Counted from the stretch's first letter, positions 52,948 to 63,497 are shown. The stretch: DNA of 64,000 nt from Janthinobacterium violaceinigrum (GCF_009208555.1 NZ_WFLI01000034.1:1-64000); one strand, 5' to 3'. Numbers and translations: made by a program. The notes: generated by a model not told the origin, from the letters alone.

Positions 52948-54161
52948 GGCTTGGCCTTTGCGGCTGCCTTTTTCGGCGGCGCCGGCGGAGGGGCGGGATT
53001 GTCCTCCGAGTCGTTCAGCACGGCGGACGTGTCGACGCTGACCACCACCGACATGCCGGGCACGAGCCGGCGCGCATTCGCCTGGCCCGGATCGATGCGG
53101 ATGCGCACGGGAATGCGCTGGGCAATCTTGAGGTAATTGCCCGTCGCGTTATCGGCCGGCAGCACGGAAAATTCGGAACCGGTGGCCGGCGAGATGCGTT
53201 CCACCTGGCCCGTCAGCACGGCGCCGTCGAGCGCATCGACGTGGAAGGTGGCGCTCTGCCCTTCCTGCACGCCGTTCATCTGCGTTTCCTTGAAATTGGC
53301 GATCACCCACATCTGGCGCGGCACCAGCGCCATCAGCTGCGCGCCCGAATTCACGTACGCGCCCTGGCGCACCGTCACCTGGCCCAGCTGGCCGTCGGAA
53401 GGGGCCACGATGCGCGTGTTGTCGAGGTCGATCTTCGCTGCCTTGACGGCTGCCTGCGCATTCGCCACGGCCGCTTCCAGCGCCTGCTTGTTGACCACCA
53501 CGCTATGCACGCTTTGCTGGGCAATGTCGAGATTGGCCCGCGCCTGCGCCAGCGCGGCAGCCATCTGCGCCTGTGCGGCGCGCGACTGGTCGTGTTCGCG
53601 CTGCGACAGGGAACCGTCGGCCACCAGCTGCTCCACGCGATTGAGGTCGGCGCTGGCCTTGCGCGCCTGCGCTTCCGCATTGGCCAGCGCCGCCTCGCTG
53701 ACGGAAATGCCCGCCTGCGCGCTGGCCTTCTGCTGCGCCCAGTTCGACAGCGCCGCCTGCTGCGCCGCCAGCTGGGCCTGCGCCTGCTCGTAGCGCTGCT
53801 GGTAGATGCGGTCGTCGATACGCACCAGCAGCTGGCCTTCCTTCACATCCATGAAATCCTGCACCGTCACTTCCACCACATAGCCGGACAGCTGCGTGCC
53901 GATGATCGTCACCTGCCCCCGTACGGTGGCGTTTTCCGTCGTCACGATGGGGCTGGTGAAGGGCGGCAGGCGCCACGCGTACAGCACGATCAGCACGCCC
54001 ACCAGCGCCACGGCGGCAAAGGCCAGCGCGGACAGCCACTGGTGGCGCCGGTCCGGCTGCGCCGTGGACGAGGCGGCAGGCGCGGCGGCAGGCGCTGCCG
54101 GTGCCGGTGCCGGTGCGGGTGCGGATGCGGGAGGTGGCGGTGGATTCTTATTGTCTGTCAT
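52944..54161 (-). CDS. emrA: EmrA-like HlyD-family adaptor
   Basis: 405 residues. A Pro/Ala-rich N-terminal cytoplasmic tail (about 1-45) precedes one transmembrane anchor (LSALAFAAVALVGVLIVLYAW). Then follow the lipoyl half (GYVVEVTVQDFMDVKEGQLLVRIDD), a long Ala/Gln coiled coil, the second lipoyl half (DNTRIVAPSDGQLGQVTV), and a barrel with GQVERISPATGSEFSVLPADNATGNYLKI, which is typical of EmrA. The tail ends in a Lys/Ala-rich PPKKAAAKAKP. ATG 54161 (MTDNKN) is chosen over an upstream in-frame Met. It overlaps the MFS gene by 14 bp. Confidence 0.9.
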   Translation of the reverse strand: MTDNKNPPPPPASAPAPAPAPAAPAAAPAASSTAQPDRRHQWLSALAFAAVALVGVLIVLYAWRLPPFTSPIVTTENATVRGQVTIIGTQLSGYVVEVTVQDFMDVKEGQLLVRIDDRIYQQRYEQAQAQLAAQQAALSNWAQQKASAQAGISVSEAALANAEAQARKASADLNRVEQLVADGSLSQREHDQSRAAQAQMAAALAQARANLDIAQQSVHSVVVNKQALEAAVANAQAAVKAAKIDLDNTRIVAPSDGQLGQVTVRQGAYVNSGAQLMALVPRQMWVIANFKETQMNGVQEGQSATFHVDALDGAVLTGQVERISPATGSEFSVLPADNATGNYLKIAQRIPVRIRIDPGQANARRLVPGMSVVVSVDTSAVLNDSEDNPAPPPAPPKKAAAKAKP

Positions 54162-55842
54162 TGCTCGGTTCCGAATTGGTAATGGGGACGATGGCCATGG
54201 CCGTCTGTGCATCGCGCACGGGGCCGACCAGGCGCCGCGCGCCGGTGGTGATGCGGGTCCAGGACTGGCTGACCAGCATCCACAGCAAGGTGGCGATGGC
54301 GACGCCGGCGATCATCAGAAAAACATCGTTGTAGGCCAGCACATTGGCTTCGCGCGTGGCGATGGCGCCCAGCCGCGCCACGCCCTGGGCGCTGCGCAGC
54401 ACCGGGTCGCCCAGCACGCTGCCATAGCTTGCTGCGCCCGACTGCACGCGCGCGGCCACCTGCGGATCGAGCATGGTCAGGTGCTCGACCAGGTAGCTGG
54501 AATGGTATTTCTCGCGCGCCGTCTGGATGGTGCCGACGATGGCCGAACCGAGCAGGCCGCCCAGGTTCTGCGTCATGGTAAACATCACGGAAAAGCTGAC
54601 CAGGTTGCGCGGCTCGGCGATGACGGCGCCCATGCCGGCCACCATGGTGGGGCCCAGGAAATACGTGCCGCCAAAGGCCAGCAGGAACTGGCTCAGGTAC
54701 ATATTGACGGGGCGCGTCTGGCTGGTGGCGTGCGCGTCGATCAGCGCGCCAAGGGCGATCAGCAGCAGCGCGAACATCAGCGAGCGGTGGATGGTGGCGG
54801 GATTGATGGTCAGCGCGCTGACCACCAGGCCCGCCACGCTGCCCAGGAGCACCACGATGAACAGGTTCTGCATCTGGTCCGTGTTCAAGCCCAGCGCCTG
54901 CAGGAAGCCAACGGCCCCCGTCGATTCGGACAGCACGACGCGAAACAGCAGCACGGATAAAAACAGCTTGGCGATCTTGCCCGTGGTGAGCCAGCGCGTG
55001 TTGAGCAGCGGGCGCGCGCGGTTATGCTCGATGGCCAGCGATGCGGCGATCAGCACGATGGAACACGCCAGGCACACGCCCACCCATTCGGCTTCCATCC
55101 ACCAGGCCGTGCGTCCCTGCGCCAGCACGGCGCACAGCAGGGCCACGCCGGGCGCGAACAAGATGAAGGTGAGGAAATCGAGGAGCTCGAAGGTTTGCAC
55201 GCGGTCGCCGGGCGGCAGTTTCAGGGCCAGCACGCAGCCCAGCGCCAGCAGGGTCAGGCCCAGTTCGAACAGGTACAGGCCGTGCCATTCGCCGATCTGC
55301 AGCAGCTCGGACGTGAAAATGCGCGCCAGCGGCAGCGCCAGCTGGGCAAAGCCCAGGCCCAGCACCACGCCCTTGAGCCGGTGCCGCGCGGGAAACGCCT
55401 GCAAGGTGTAGTACAGGCCCAGCACCCCCAGCGCGCCGCCCACCATACCATGCGCGGCGCGCACGGCGATGGCCGACGGCAGGGTATTCGCATACAGGTG
55501 GGCGAAGGTGACCAGCGCGTACAGCACGAGGAAGAATTCGGTAAACAGGCGCAGGCCGAACTGCTGGCGGAATTTCACCAGCAGCAGATTCATGGAGACG
55601 ATGGTCATCACGTAGGCAGCCGGCAGCCACTGCATCTGGTAGGCATACGCGCCCAGCGAACCCTGCAGGTTCAGCAAATTGGCCGTCACCAGGCCGTTGC
55701 CCAGCCCGCCCGTCAGCGCGACGATCAGGCCGACGATGAAATACGCGACGCGCTTGGGCGTCGAATGTTCGGGCGTCGATGGCGACCCGGGCAGGTTCGG
55801 GCGTTCGCCCGGCCCCCAGGTCCGTGGTGTGTACTTGTCCAT
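54148..55842 (-). CDS. DHA2-type MFS multidrug exporter (EmrB-like)
   Basis: 564 residues from ATG 55842. Fourteen hydrophobic segments are consistent with the DHA2 group. The first helices carry RVAYFIVGLIVALTGGLGNGLVTANLLNLQGSLG. The extended loop near the C-terminus (EKYHSSYLVEHLTMLDPQVAARVQ) resembles the periplasmic loop of EmrB relatives. The first of three genes, its tail overlaps the EmrA-like start by 14 bp. The pump should take hydrophobic compounds from the inner membrane into the HlyD/OMF duct. No regulator lies next to it, though repeated AACAGTT motifs sit just upstream. Confidence 0.88.
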   Translation of the reverse strand: MDKYTPRTWGPGERPNLPGSPSTPEHSTPKRVAYFIVGLIVALTGGLGNGLVTANLLNLQGSLGAYAYQMQWLPAAYVMTIVSMNLLLVKFRQQFGLRLFTEFFLVLYALVTFAHLYANTLPSAIAVRAAHGMVGGALGVLGLYYTLQAFPARHRLKGVVLGLGFAQLALPLARIFTSELLQIGEWHGLYLFELGLTLLALGCVLALKLPPGDRVQTFELLDFLTFILFAPGVALLCAVLAQGRTAWWMEAEWVGVCLACSIVLIAASLAIEHNRARPLLNTRWLTTGKIAKLFLSVLLFRVVLSESTGAVGFLQALGLNTDQMQNLFIVVLLGSVAGLVVSALTINPATIHRSLMFALLLIALGALIDAHATSQTRPVNMYLSQFLLAFGGTYFLGPTMVAGMGAVIAEPRNLVSFSVMFTMTQNLGGLLGSAIVGTIQTAREKYHSSYLVEHLTMLDPQVAARVQSGAASYGSVLGDPVLRSAQGVARLGAIATREANVLAYNDVFLMIAGVAIATLLWMLVSQSWTRITTGARRLVGPVRDAQTAMAIVPITNSEPSNDRQ

Positions 55843-56075
55843 GCGGCAATCGCGATCTAGTTTGCTGAAACCGTTCTTTGCTGCAGCTCTACTGCTATTA
55901 AGCAAACAGTTGCAAATGAACAGTTCTAGTCAGCAGCATATCACCGCAGGACATTTTTATTGTTTACATTGTTGGGCGGCGTTGCGCAGACAGGGCAAAC
56001 AGGATAGGCGGCCGGACCGGCGGGGCCGGACCCGACGGATCCGCCCCGCTCCTTCGCCTGCGCCGTAGCCGCCGA

Positions 56076-58487
56076 TCACACGCGCGGCGGATCCGTCTCG
56101 CGCGCGAACGCCCGGTGCGCCGCCAGCGCCTTCTTAAAGGCGGCCACGGCTTTCACCACCTCGCCGGAGGCCACGATGAAGATGGCGGGATCGGGTTTGC
56201 CATCGGGCAGGGTCGCCGGTATGCCGGCCTTGTCCAGCAAGCTCTTGCCGGCGCCAACGGCCAGCATCGGCTTGCAGTGGCGGTATTGCAGGCGCAGGAA
56301 ATCGAGCGCGTTGGCGTCGCTGCCCAACTGCTGCACGGCGCCCTGGCCGTCCGGGATTACGACGGCATCGAACAGCACGGACGGCCCCGTTTCCAGCGAC
56401 ACTTCCACGGCCAGCGGCGCGCCGCCGCTCGTGTCGACCTTGCCCAGGTGGCTGCCCACCAGGCGCGGCACGGCGCCGTCGGCCAGCAGGGACGCGTAGA
56501 TGCTGCGCGCCTGCGCGCCATCGCTGCCCGGCCCCACGAGGATGGCCACGCGCAGGGTATGGATGCCCGTCTTGCCGGGCCGGAAAAAGAGCGACAGTTC
56601 CGGCGACGGCGGATACGTGGGCATGGGCAGCATGGAGACGAGCGGCATGGCCGGCGGCAAGGCCAGGCCCAGGCCGTCGGCCAGGCGCTGCGCCAGGGTT
56701 TCATCGACATTGCGCAGCATGGCGACGACGCGCTGGCGGATGGCCACCGTCTGCACCTTGCTCAGCTCAAAGCGGAACGCATGCACGATATGCTCTTGCT
56801 CGACCGGCGTCTGGCTGATCCAGAACAGCCGCCCCTGCGCAAAATGCTCGGCAAATTTCTCGGGCTTGCCGCGCACCTTGTCGCCCTCGACGGAGGCGGG
56901 AAAGCTGTTGAAACCTTTGGCCCCCGCCTGGAACGGACAGCCGCCCGCCAGTGAATTGGGTTCATACGCTACCCGCCCCCGGTTGATGGCCTGGCGGTGG
57001 ATGCCGTCGCGCTGGTTGTTGTGCAGCGGCGCCAGCGGAGAGTTGATGGGAATTTCATGGAAATTGGCGCCGCCCAGGCGCGTGATCTGCGTGTCCACGT
57101 ACGAGTGGATGCGGCCCTGCAGCAGCGGATCGTTGCTGAAATCGATGCCGGGCACGATGTGCGCCGTACAGAAGGCCACCTGCTCCGTCTCGGCGAAAAA
57201 ATTGTCCGGGTTACGGTTCAAGACCATTTTCCCGACGGGGATCAACGGCACGAGTTCCTCGGGTATCAGCTTGGTGGGGTCGAGCACGTCGAAGGGGAAT
57301 GCCTCCGCCTGCGCTTCCGTGAAGACCTGGAAGGCCAGCTCGTATTCGGGGTATTCGCCGCACTCGATGGCTTCCCACAGGTCGCGCCGGTGGAAATCGG
57401 AATCGGCGCCGCTGAGCTTGACGGCTTCATCCCACACGAGCGAATGCGTGCCGGCCATGGGCGACCAGTGGAATTTGCAGAAGACGGACTGGCCCTTGGC
57501 GTTCACGAGGCGGAAGGTGTGCACGCCAAAGCCCTGCATCATGCGAAAGCTGCGCGGGATGGCGCGGTCCGACATCACCCACATCAGCATGTGCGTGATT
57601 TCCGGCGACAGCGAGGCAAAGTCCCAGAAGGTGTCATGCGCGCTGGCCGCCTGCGGGATGCCGTTGTTCGGCTCGGGCTTGACGGCGTGGATCAGGTCGG
57701 GGAACTTCATCGCATCCTGGATGAAGAAGACGGGAATGTTATTGCCGACCAAATCCCAGTTGCCTTCATCCGTATAAAACTTGACGGCGAAGCCGCGCAC
57801 GTCGCGCGCCGTATCGGTCGAACCCCGTTCGCCGGCCACCGTGGAAAAGCGCACGAAGACGGGCGTGCGCTTGCCCGCCTTGGCGAACGGCGCGGCGCGC
57901 GTGTGCTTGCTTTGCTCCTTGTAGCATTCGAAGTAGCCGTGCGCGGCCGAGCCGCGCGCATGCACGACGCGCTCGGGAATGCGCTCATGGTCGAAATGCG
58001 TGAGCTTTTCACGCAAAATAAAATCTTCCATCAGGGTGGGGCCGCGCAAGCCCGCCTTCAGCGAATTCTGGTTGTCGCCCACGGGCACGCCCTGGTTCGT
58101 CGTCAGCACGCAGCCGCTGTCGTCGGCGCGGGCGCCATCGAGCGTCGCGTTGCGCGCATTCTCGCCCAGGGCCGGCTGGCCGTCGCCCACCTTCGGCGAA
58201 GCCAGCGTTTCGCCCGTCGTGCTGGCCGTGGCCAGCGCTTCGTGCGACGCCACGTGCACGCCTTCGGCCGGCGCACGCGCCGCCTCGCCGTACTGGCCGG
58301 CGAGATTCGGATTGTCGGGCATGCCGGCCGACAGCGCCTGGCCTGCGGCGGCTTTTTTCAGCAGCGCCTGGGCTGCGGCGTGGTCGCTGCCCAGGCTTTG
58401 CGGCGGATCCGTTTCGGATGGACCGGACATGCTGCTCAATACGGAACCCGCACCGTCCGTGGACGGCGTTTTCTTGTTGCTAGCCAT
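56076..58487 (-). CDS. katE: Catalase HPII (large-subunit, KatE)
   Basis: 803 residues, the length expected of clade-2 large catalases. It has an N-terminal extension of ~120 residues, the catalytic His176 in [12 protein letters not shown], Asn in [11 protein letters not shown], and proximal Tyr463 in [15 protein letters not shown] flavodoxin/DJ-1-like C-terminal domain begins near residue 640 ([22 protein letters not shown]). It converts hydrogen peroxide to water and oxygen in the cytoplasm. ATG 58487 has AGGAG 7 bp upstream. The gene stands alone in the same direction as the DUF883 gene. Confidence 0.96.
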   Translation of the reverse strand: MASNKKTPSTDGAGSVLSSMSGPSETDPPQSLGSDHAAAQALLKKAAAGQALSAGMPDNPNLAGQYGEAARAPAEGVHVASHEALATASTTGETLASPKVGDGQPALGENARNATLDGARADDSGCVLTTNQGVPVGDNQNSLKAGLRGPTLMEDFILREKLTHFDHERIPERVVHARGSAAHGYFECYKEQSKHTRAAPFAKAGKRTPVFVRFSTVAGERGSTDTARDVRGFAVKFYTDEGNWDLVGNNIPVFFIQDAMKFPDLIHAVKPEPNNGIPQAASAHDTFWDFASLSPEITHMLMWVMSDRAIPRSFRMMQGFGVHTFRLVNAKGQSVFCKFHWSPMAGTHSLVWDEAVKLSGADSDFHRRDLWEAIECGEYPEYELAFQVFTEAQAEAFPFDVLDPTKLIPEELVPLIPVGKMVLNRNPDNFFAETEQVAFCTAHIVPGIDFSNDPLLQGRIHSYVDTQITRLGGANFHEIPINSPLAPLHNNQRDGIHRQAINRGRVAYEPNSLAGGCPFQAGAKGFNSFPASVEGDKVRGKPEKFAEHFAQGRLFWISQTPVEQEHIVHAFRFELSKVQTVAIRQRVVAMLRNVDETLAQRLADGLGLALPPAMPLVSMLPMPTYPPSPELSLFFRPGKTGIHTLRVAILVGPGSDGAQARSIYASLLADGAVPRLVGSHLGKVDTSGGAPLAVEVSLETGPSVLFDAVVIPDGQGAVQQLGSDANALDFLRLQYRHCKPMLAVGAGKSLLDKAGIPATLPDGKPDPAIFIVASGEVVKAVAAFKKALAAHRAFARETDPPRV

Positions 58488-58644
58488 GACGTCTCCTGTG
58501 AGTAGTTTGCCCCGGGAGAACGCTATAGCTCCCTCATTCAGCGCACGAACAGGGCAATGAAATAATGATGGGAACAGGTACGCCCGTCAGGTGCGACAAC
58601 GCGTAAGTCTTCCCCCTTACCGCTTGCTACGACTACCTCGTGCG

Positions 58645-58695
58645 CGTGGGCGCCGGCTCCGTTCGCCAGGATGGCGAAACGGGCAGGCGCCCACG
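58645..58695. other. Strong two-tier hairpin between DUF883 and katE genes
   Basis: Outer arms CGTGGGCGCC/GGCGCCCACG (10 bp, perfect) enclose inner arms TTCGCCA/TGGCGAA with a 3-nt loop. No T tract follows on either strand. It may be an mRNA-stabilising or Rho-related structure, or an intergenic repeat. It accounts for most of the 245-bp gap. Confidence 0.6.
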
Positions 58696-58732
58696 ACAAA
58701 TACTCGACAGGAATGCGTAAAACGACGGCTAG

Positions 58733-59089
58733 TTACGATTTACGCGAACCCAGCAATTTCGACAGGCCATAACCGGCAGCGACGGCCACCAGCAGCGATA
58801 CGGCAGGGCGCTCGCGCACGTAGCCGCGGCCCGTCTCGCCGGCGCGCTGGCAGGCGGCGCCCAATTGCTTGCCGCGCGCCACCAGGCGTTCGGAAGCCTT
58901 GCTGACGGTATCGCTGACCTGGTCGATGCGGTCGCCCACCACGTCCACGCCGTCATGGGCGCGCGTGGCTACCTTGTCGGCCAGGGGCTGAGCCTGGCTA
59001 GCCACCTTGTCGATGGTGCGGTGCAAATCCTGGCGGGTATCCTGGACCGTGCCGTTCAAATCGGAGCTGGCTTTTTCAATCGCGTTCAT
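58733..59089 (-). CDS. DUF883 family protein (ElaB/YqjD-like)
   Basis: 118 residues: an amphipathic coiled-coil helix (about 1-85) followed by one C-terminal transmembrane helix (AVSLLVAVAAGYGLSKLLG), the usual DUF883 layout. ElaB/YqjD relatives are stress- and stationary-phase membrane proteins that bind ribosomes. AAAGGAAA lies 7 bp upstream of ATG 59089. Its position upstream of katE fits a general-stress neighbourhood. Confidence 0.85.
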   Translation of the reverse strand: MNAIEKASSDLNGTVQDTRQDLHRTIDKVASQAQPLADKVATRAHDGVDVVGDRIDQVSDTVSKASERLVARGKQLGAACQRAGETGRGYVRERPAVSLLVAVAAGYGLSKLLGSRKS

Positions 59090-59532
59090 GATGGTTTCCT
59101 TTAACAGTGAATAATTTCAACCATGCTCGATGCCGTGATCGAATCATGATTCTCCTCGCTTCCGGGAAAAAGAAGCGGCTAAACGCTGCCGGGCTGAGCC
59201 ATATCAAACTCTGGATCAGCAGCAAGCTGTTAGCACCACCTTAACCGCGCCCGCCCCGCGCCACCGTGCGCTGCCACACCTTGTAGGCCAGACTTAAATG
59301 CCTGTCGGAAATAACGTCCCCGCCGGCCTGGCGGGGTGGATGGGGCGCGAAGCGCGATGGCACGCCAGGCGGGCCAGTTGCCGCCGGACTATTTCAGCGA
59401 GTGTGCCGCCTCCTGCAATTATTGCAATTGCAGGAACTGCCCTGCCTCACGCGGCGCTGATGTTGACGCTCAACCGTCCCGGCGAAAACATATTGGCGGC
59501 ATATTGGCGGCGGCGGGCAAAACCATCAGGCG
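59090..59532. other. Gene-free 443-bp intergenic region with repeats
   Basis: No convincing gene. It contains a perfect inverted repeat (TCCTGCAAT/ATTGCAGGA, 7-bp centre, 59411-59435) and a direct tandem CATATTGGCGG twice (59489-59510). Apparent plus-strand reading frames here run on into the antisense of the tRNA and are rejected. The part next to 59090 is the promoter region of the DUF883 gene. Confidence 0.6.
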
Positions 59533-59566
59533 AAAAAAAACCCACCGTTTGAGCGGTGGGTTTTTC
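59533..59566. terminator. Bidirectional terminator next to tRNA-Thr
   Basis: Perfect stem CCCACCG/CGGTGGG with a short loop, bracketed by eight A on the left and five T on the right, so it can terminate either strand. For the minus strand it directly follows the tRNA gene. Confidence 0.8.
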
Positions 59567-59581
59567 TCTACTGCGAATACT

Positions 59582-59657
59582 TGGTGCCGTTGGCCGGAAT
59601 CGAACTGGCGACCTTCACATTACGAATGTGCTGCTCTACCAACTGAGCTACAACGGC
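59582..59657 (-). tRNA. thrW: tRNA-Thr (CGT anticodon)
   Basis: On the minus strand the cloverleaf reads GCCGTTG (acceptor), TAGCTC, a D-loop AGTTGGTA, GAGC, then an anticodon loop TTCGTAA with anticodon CGT, a T-arm containing GTTCGATTC, and CCA encoded at the end (59582-59584). It closely resembles the E. coli thrW sequence. A terminator lies just downstream. Confidence 0.95.
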
Positions 59658-59773
59658 GAAGACCCACATTCTACAAACAATGCACAAAATTTGCTAGTGT
59701 CAACGCGATCTTTTTTCATTTTTTTTAGCGGCCCGGCTGCGGGCCGCTGAAAATCGTGGAAAAAGTGCGGTTT

Positions 59774-60775
59774 TTACTCCGCGTGGTAGGCCGTCACGCG
59801 GGCCACTTCGTCTTTCGAGCCGAGGAACACGGGCACGCGCTGGTGCAGCTTGTGCGGGGCGATGTCCATGATGCGCTGCTGGCCGTCGGTGGCGGCGCCG
59901 CCGGCCTGTTCGACGATGAAGGCCATCGGGTTCGCTTCGTACATCAGGCGCAGCTTGCCCGGCATCGACGTGTCGCGCAGGTCGGCCGGATACATGAAGA
60001 TGCCGCCACGGTTCAGGATGCGGTGCACGTCGGCCACCATAGAGGCGATCCAGCGCATGTTGAAATTGGTGCCGCGCGGGCCCGTGTCGCCGGCCAGCAG
60101 TTCGTCGACATAACGCTTGACGGGCGGATGCCAGTGGCGCGCGTTCGACATATTGATGGCAAATTCCTTGGTCGTCGGCGGAATCTGCATATTGCTTTGC
60201 GTGAGGACCCACGAACCCATCTCGCGGTCCAGGGTGAAGCAGTTCACGCCATTGCCGAAGGTCAGCACCAGCATGGTTTGCGGGCCGTACACGGCGTAGC
60301 CGGCCGCCACTTGCTTGCTGCCCGCCTGCATGAAGTCCTGCTCCGTCGGCTCGCCCATGCCTTCCGGCGCCTTCAGCACGGAGAAGATGGTGCCGATCGA
60401 AACGTTGACGTCGATGTTCGACGAGCCATCCAGTGGATCGAACAGCAGCATGTATTCGCCCTTCGGATAGCGGTTCGGGATCGGGTGGATCGATTCCATC
60501 TCTTCCGACGCCATGGCCGCCAGGTGGCCGCCCCATTCATTCGCTTCCAGCAGGATCTCGTTGGAGATGATGTCGAGCTTCTTCTGTACTTCACCCTGCA
60601 CGTTTTCCGTGTCGGCCGTGCCCAGCACCTCACCCAGCGCGCCCTTGCTGACGGCGTGGCTGATGGTCTTGCAAGCGCGCGCGACGACTTCGATCAGCAG
60701 GCGCAGTTCGGCCGGAATGCTGTTGTTCGAGCGCTGCTCTTCAACAAGGTATTGCGTAAGACTGATGCGTTTCAT
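59774..60775 (-). CDS. fbp: Fructose-1,6-bisphosphatase class 1
   Basis: 333 residues with class-1 marks in order: metal-binding EMES, the [21 protein letters not shown] active-site segment, GxxYxVYGPQT, [16 protein letters not shown] and a C-terminal GGAATDG. It hydrolyses fructose-1,6-bisphosphate to fructose-6-phosphate in gluconeogenesis and, where present, the Calvin cycle. AAGGGA lies 5 bp upstream of ATG 60775. Next gene pepN is upstream in the same direction, with a 67-bp gap. Confidence 0.96.
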   Translation of the reverse strand: MKRISLTQYLVEEQRSNNSIPAELRLLIEVVARACKTISHAVSKGALGEVLGTADTENVQGEVQKKLDIISNEILLEANEWGGHLAAMASEEMESIHPIPNRYPKGEYMLLFDPLDGSSNIDVNVSIGTIFSVLKAPEGMGEPTEQDFMQAGSKQVAAGYAVYGPQTMLVLTFGNGVNCFTLDREMGSWVLTQSNMQIPPTTKEFAINMSNARHWHPPVKRYVDELLAGDTGPRGTNFNMRWIASMVADVHRILNRGGIFMYPADLRDTSMPGKLRLMYEANPMAFIVEQAGGAATDGQQRIMDIAPHKLHQRVPVFLGSKDEVARVTAYHAE

Positions 60776-60842
60776 GATTCCCTTTTGTTGTAATGACTAA
60801 CCATTACCCCAGTCTCTGCCTGGGGGTGTAAATAATCTGCGT

Positions 60843-63497
60843 CTAGTTGGCCAGCGCCTTGCTGACCACTTCCATCACGTCATTCGACAAGCTGGCCTGG
60901 CCGGCGACCTTTTCCAGCGCGTCGCGCATGTGGCTTTGCAGCGCGGGCACGTAACGGCGCCAGCGGTCCATGGAGCGCGCCAGACGCGCCGCCACTTGCG
61001 GGTTCAAGGCGTCGAGCGCGATGACCTGCTCGGCCCAGAAGGCGTAGCCGCTGCCGTCAGCTGCATGGAACTGCGACGGATTACCGTTCGTGAAATTGAA
61101 GATCAGGCTGCGCGCGCGGTTCGGGTTTTTCAGGGTGAAGGCGGGATGCGTCATCAGCTGGCGCACGGCCTGCACATCGGTCGCGGGGGCGGCCGCCTGC
61201 ATGGCAAACCACTTGTCGACCACCAGCGCCTCGTTCTCGAAGTCGGCATAGAAACTGGCCAGCGCGGCCTGCGCGTGCACGGCAGAACCCGAATGGATCA
61301 GGGCGCCCAGGGCGGCCGCGCGGTCCGTCATGTTGCCGGCGCTGTCGAACTGCTGCTGCGCCAGGGCCAGCTCCTGCTCGCCCGGCGCGATCAGCAGATA
61401 GGACAGGGCCAGGTTCTTCAGCGCCCGCTTGCCGGCCGACAGGGCGTCGGGGCTGTACTCGCCCGGCGTCTGGTTGGCGCGGTACTGCACCAGCAATTCA
61501 GGCTTCAGGGCTGCCGCGATCGTGCGGCGCATGAACTGGCGCGCCGCATGGATCGCCTGCGGATCGACTTGCGCCATGCGCTCGGCGATGATGGTTTCCG
61601 ACGGCAGGATCAAGGCCAGTTCACGGAAGGCGGCATCGAGCGTGTCATCGGCCAGCAGGGCGCGCTGCGCGGCGATGAAGGTATCGTCCAGCGCCAGGGT
61701 CTCGCCGGCGGCGACGGCAGCGGTGAGTTTCAGCAGGCGCTCCATGGCCAGGCGCTGGCCCGCTTCCCAGCGGTTGACGGGGTCGCTGTCATGGCGGAAC
61801 AGGTGCAGCAGTTGATCGTCGCTGTAGTCGTATTCCAGCACCACGGGCGCGGAAAAATCGCGCAGCAGCGACGGCACGGGCATTTGCGTCACGTGCGTGA
61901 AGCGGAAGGTCTGCGCCGCTTGCGTCAGTTCCAGCACGACGCTGGTGGCGCCGTTCGACACGACGCCATCGACGTGCAGCGGCATGTCGCGGCCATCGGC
62001 TGCCAGCAGGCCGACGGTGACGGGAATGTGGAAAGGCAGTTTCTTCGGCTGGCCCGGCGTGGCGGGGCAGCTTTGCGCCAGGGTCAGCTCGAACGTCTGG
62101 CTGGCCGCATCGTAGCGCGTGGACGCTTTCACCACCGGCGTGCCGGCCTGGCTGTACCAGCGCTCGAATTGCGTGAAATCGCGGCCATTCGCATCGGCCA
62201 TGGCGGCGCGGAAGTCGTCGCACTGCACGGCCTGGCCATCGTGGCGTTCGAAGTACAGGTCCATGCCCTTGCGGAAGCCGTCGCGGCCCACGAGGGTCTG
62301 GTACATGCGCACCACTTCGGCGCCCTTTTCGTAGATCGTGACCGTATAAAAGTTATTGATCTCGACGAAGGAATCGGGACGCACGGGATGCGCCATCGGG
62401 CCCGCGTCTTCCGGGAACTGGGCCTGGCGCAAGGTGCGCACCTGGTCGATGCGCGTGACGGCGCGGCCCGTGTCCGTGCCGATCATGTCGGCCGAGAATT
62501 CCTGGTCGCGGAAGACCGTCAAGCCTTCCTTCAGCGACAGCTGGAACCAGTCGCGGCACGTCACGCGGTTGCCCGTCCAGTTATGGAAGTATTCGTGCCC
62601 CACCACCGCCTCGATGCCCGCGTAATCGACGTCCGTTGCCACGCGCGGATTGGCCAGCACGTACTTCGTATTAAAGATGTTCAAGCCCTTGTTTTCCATG
62701 GCGCCCATGTTGAAGTCGCCCACGGCGACGATCATGAAGCGGTCCAGGTCCAGCTCCAGGCCAAAGCGCTCCTCGTCCCAGCGGATCGAGTTTTTCAGCG
62801 ACTGCATGGCGTAGTCGGTCTTGTCGAGGTTGCCGTCTTCCACCCACACCTGCAGCAGCACTTCGCGGCCGGACTTGAGCGTGTAGCGCTCTTCCTGGCA
62901 CACCAGGCGCGCCGCCACCAGGGCAAACAGGTACGACGGTTTCTTGAACGGGTCTTCCCACTTGGCGTAATGGCGCCCGTCGCCCAGGTCGCCCTCTTCG
63001 ATCAGGTTGCCGTTCGACAGCAGCACCGGATATTGCTGCTTGTCGGCGCGCAGCATGACCGTGTATTTGGCCATCACGTCCGGGCGGTCCGGGAAGAAGG
63101 TGATGCGGCGGAAGCCCTCCGCTTCGCACTGCGTGAAGAAGTTATGGTTCGACACGTACAGGCCGGACAGCGAGGTATTGTCCTGCGGCGCCAGCACGGT
63201 CTCGATATCGAGCAGCACGTCGTCCGGCGCTTTCGGAATGGTCAGCATGCCGGCCGTCAGCGTGTACTGCGACGGCTTGAGCAGCTTGCCGTTCAGGCGT
63301 ACTTGCACCAGTTCAATGTGTTCGCCATGCAATTCAATGTTGCGGCTGGTGCTGGCCGGGTTGTGGCGCATGCGCATCCGGCTCGCCACCACTGTGCGGG
63401 CGGGATCGAGATCGAAACCAAGTTCGACGCTGTCGACCAGGAAGCTGGGCGGCGTGTAATCTTTGCGGTAAATCGTCTGAGGGCTGTCTGTGCGCAT
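60843..63497 (-). CDS. pepN: Aminopeptidase N (M1 family)
   Basis: 884 residues. The GAMEN exopeptidase motif is at about 265-269, the zinc site HEYFH at 301-305, and the third ligand Glu324 lies 18 residues on. These, and the C-terminal helical repeat domain with DRFMIVAV/DFNMGAMENKG, match bacterial PepN. Cytoplasmic broad-specificity aminopeptidase. Unlike the secreted M1 protein at 21516, it has a proper GAMEN and no signal peptide. No clear ribosome site precedes ATG 63497. Confidence 0.96.
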   Translation of the reverse strand: MRTDSPQTIYRKDYTPPSFLVDSVELGFDLDPARTVVASRMRMRHNPASTSRNIELHGEHIELVQVRLNGKLLKPSQYTLTAGMLTIPKAPDDVLLDIETVLAPQDNTSLSGLYVSNHNFFTQCEAEGFRRITFFPDRPDVMAKYTVMLRADKQQYPVLLSNGNLIEEGDLGDGRHYAKWEDPFKKPSYLFALVAARLVCQEERYTLKSGREVLLQVWVEDGNLDKTDYAMQSLKNSIRWDEERFGLELDLDRFMIVAVGDFNMGAMENKGLNIFNTKYVLANPRVATDVDYAGIEAVVGHEYFHNWTGNRVTCRDWFQLSLKEGLTVFRDQEFSADMIGTDTGRAVTRIDQVRTLRQAQFPEDAGPMAHPVRPDSFVEINNFYTVTIYEKGAEVVRMYQTLVGRDGFRKGMDLYFERHDGQAVQCDDFRAAMADANGRDFTQFERWYSQAGTPVVKASTRYDAASQTFELTLAQSCPATPGQPKKLPFHIPVTVGLLAADGRDMPLHVDGVVSNGATSVVLELTQAAQTFRFTHVTQMPVPSLLRDFSAPVVLEYDYSDDQLLHLFRHDSDPVNRWEAGQRLAMERLLKLTAAVAAGETLALDDTFIAAQRALLADDTLDAAFRELALILPSETIIAERMAQVDPQAIHAARQFMRRTIAAALKPELLVQYRANQTPGEYSPDALSAGKRALKNLALSYLLIAPGEQELALAQQQFDSAGNMTDRAAALGALIHSGSAVHAQAALASFYADFENEALVVDKWFAMQAAAPATDVQAVRQLMTHPAFTLKNPNRARSLIFNFTNGNPSQFHAADGSGYAFWAEQVIALDALNPQVAARLARSMDRWRRYVPALQSHMRDALEKVAGQASLSNDVMEVVSKALAN

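Noticed and set aside
59336-59728. Plus-strand frame with Cys-rich start and WPESNWRPSHYEC-type segment
   Set aside because: Its 3' half is the antisense of the tRNA-Thr gene. This peptide style is a well-known false protein family from tRNA antisense.
59727-59748. Perfect 9-bp hairpin AGCGGCCCG/CGGGCCGCT downstream of fbp
   Set aside because: On the fbp strand it is followed by A rather than T. The T tract lies on the other side, so it is not an intrinsic terminator for fbp; its role is unclear.
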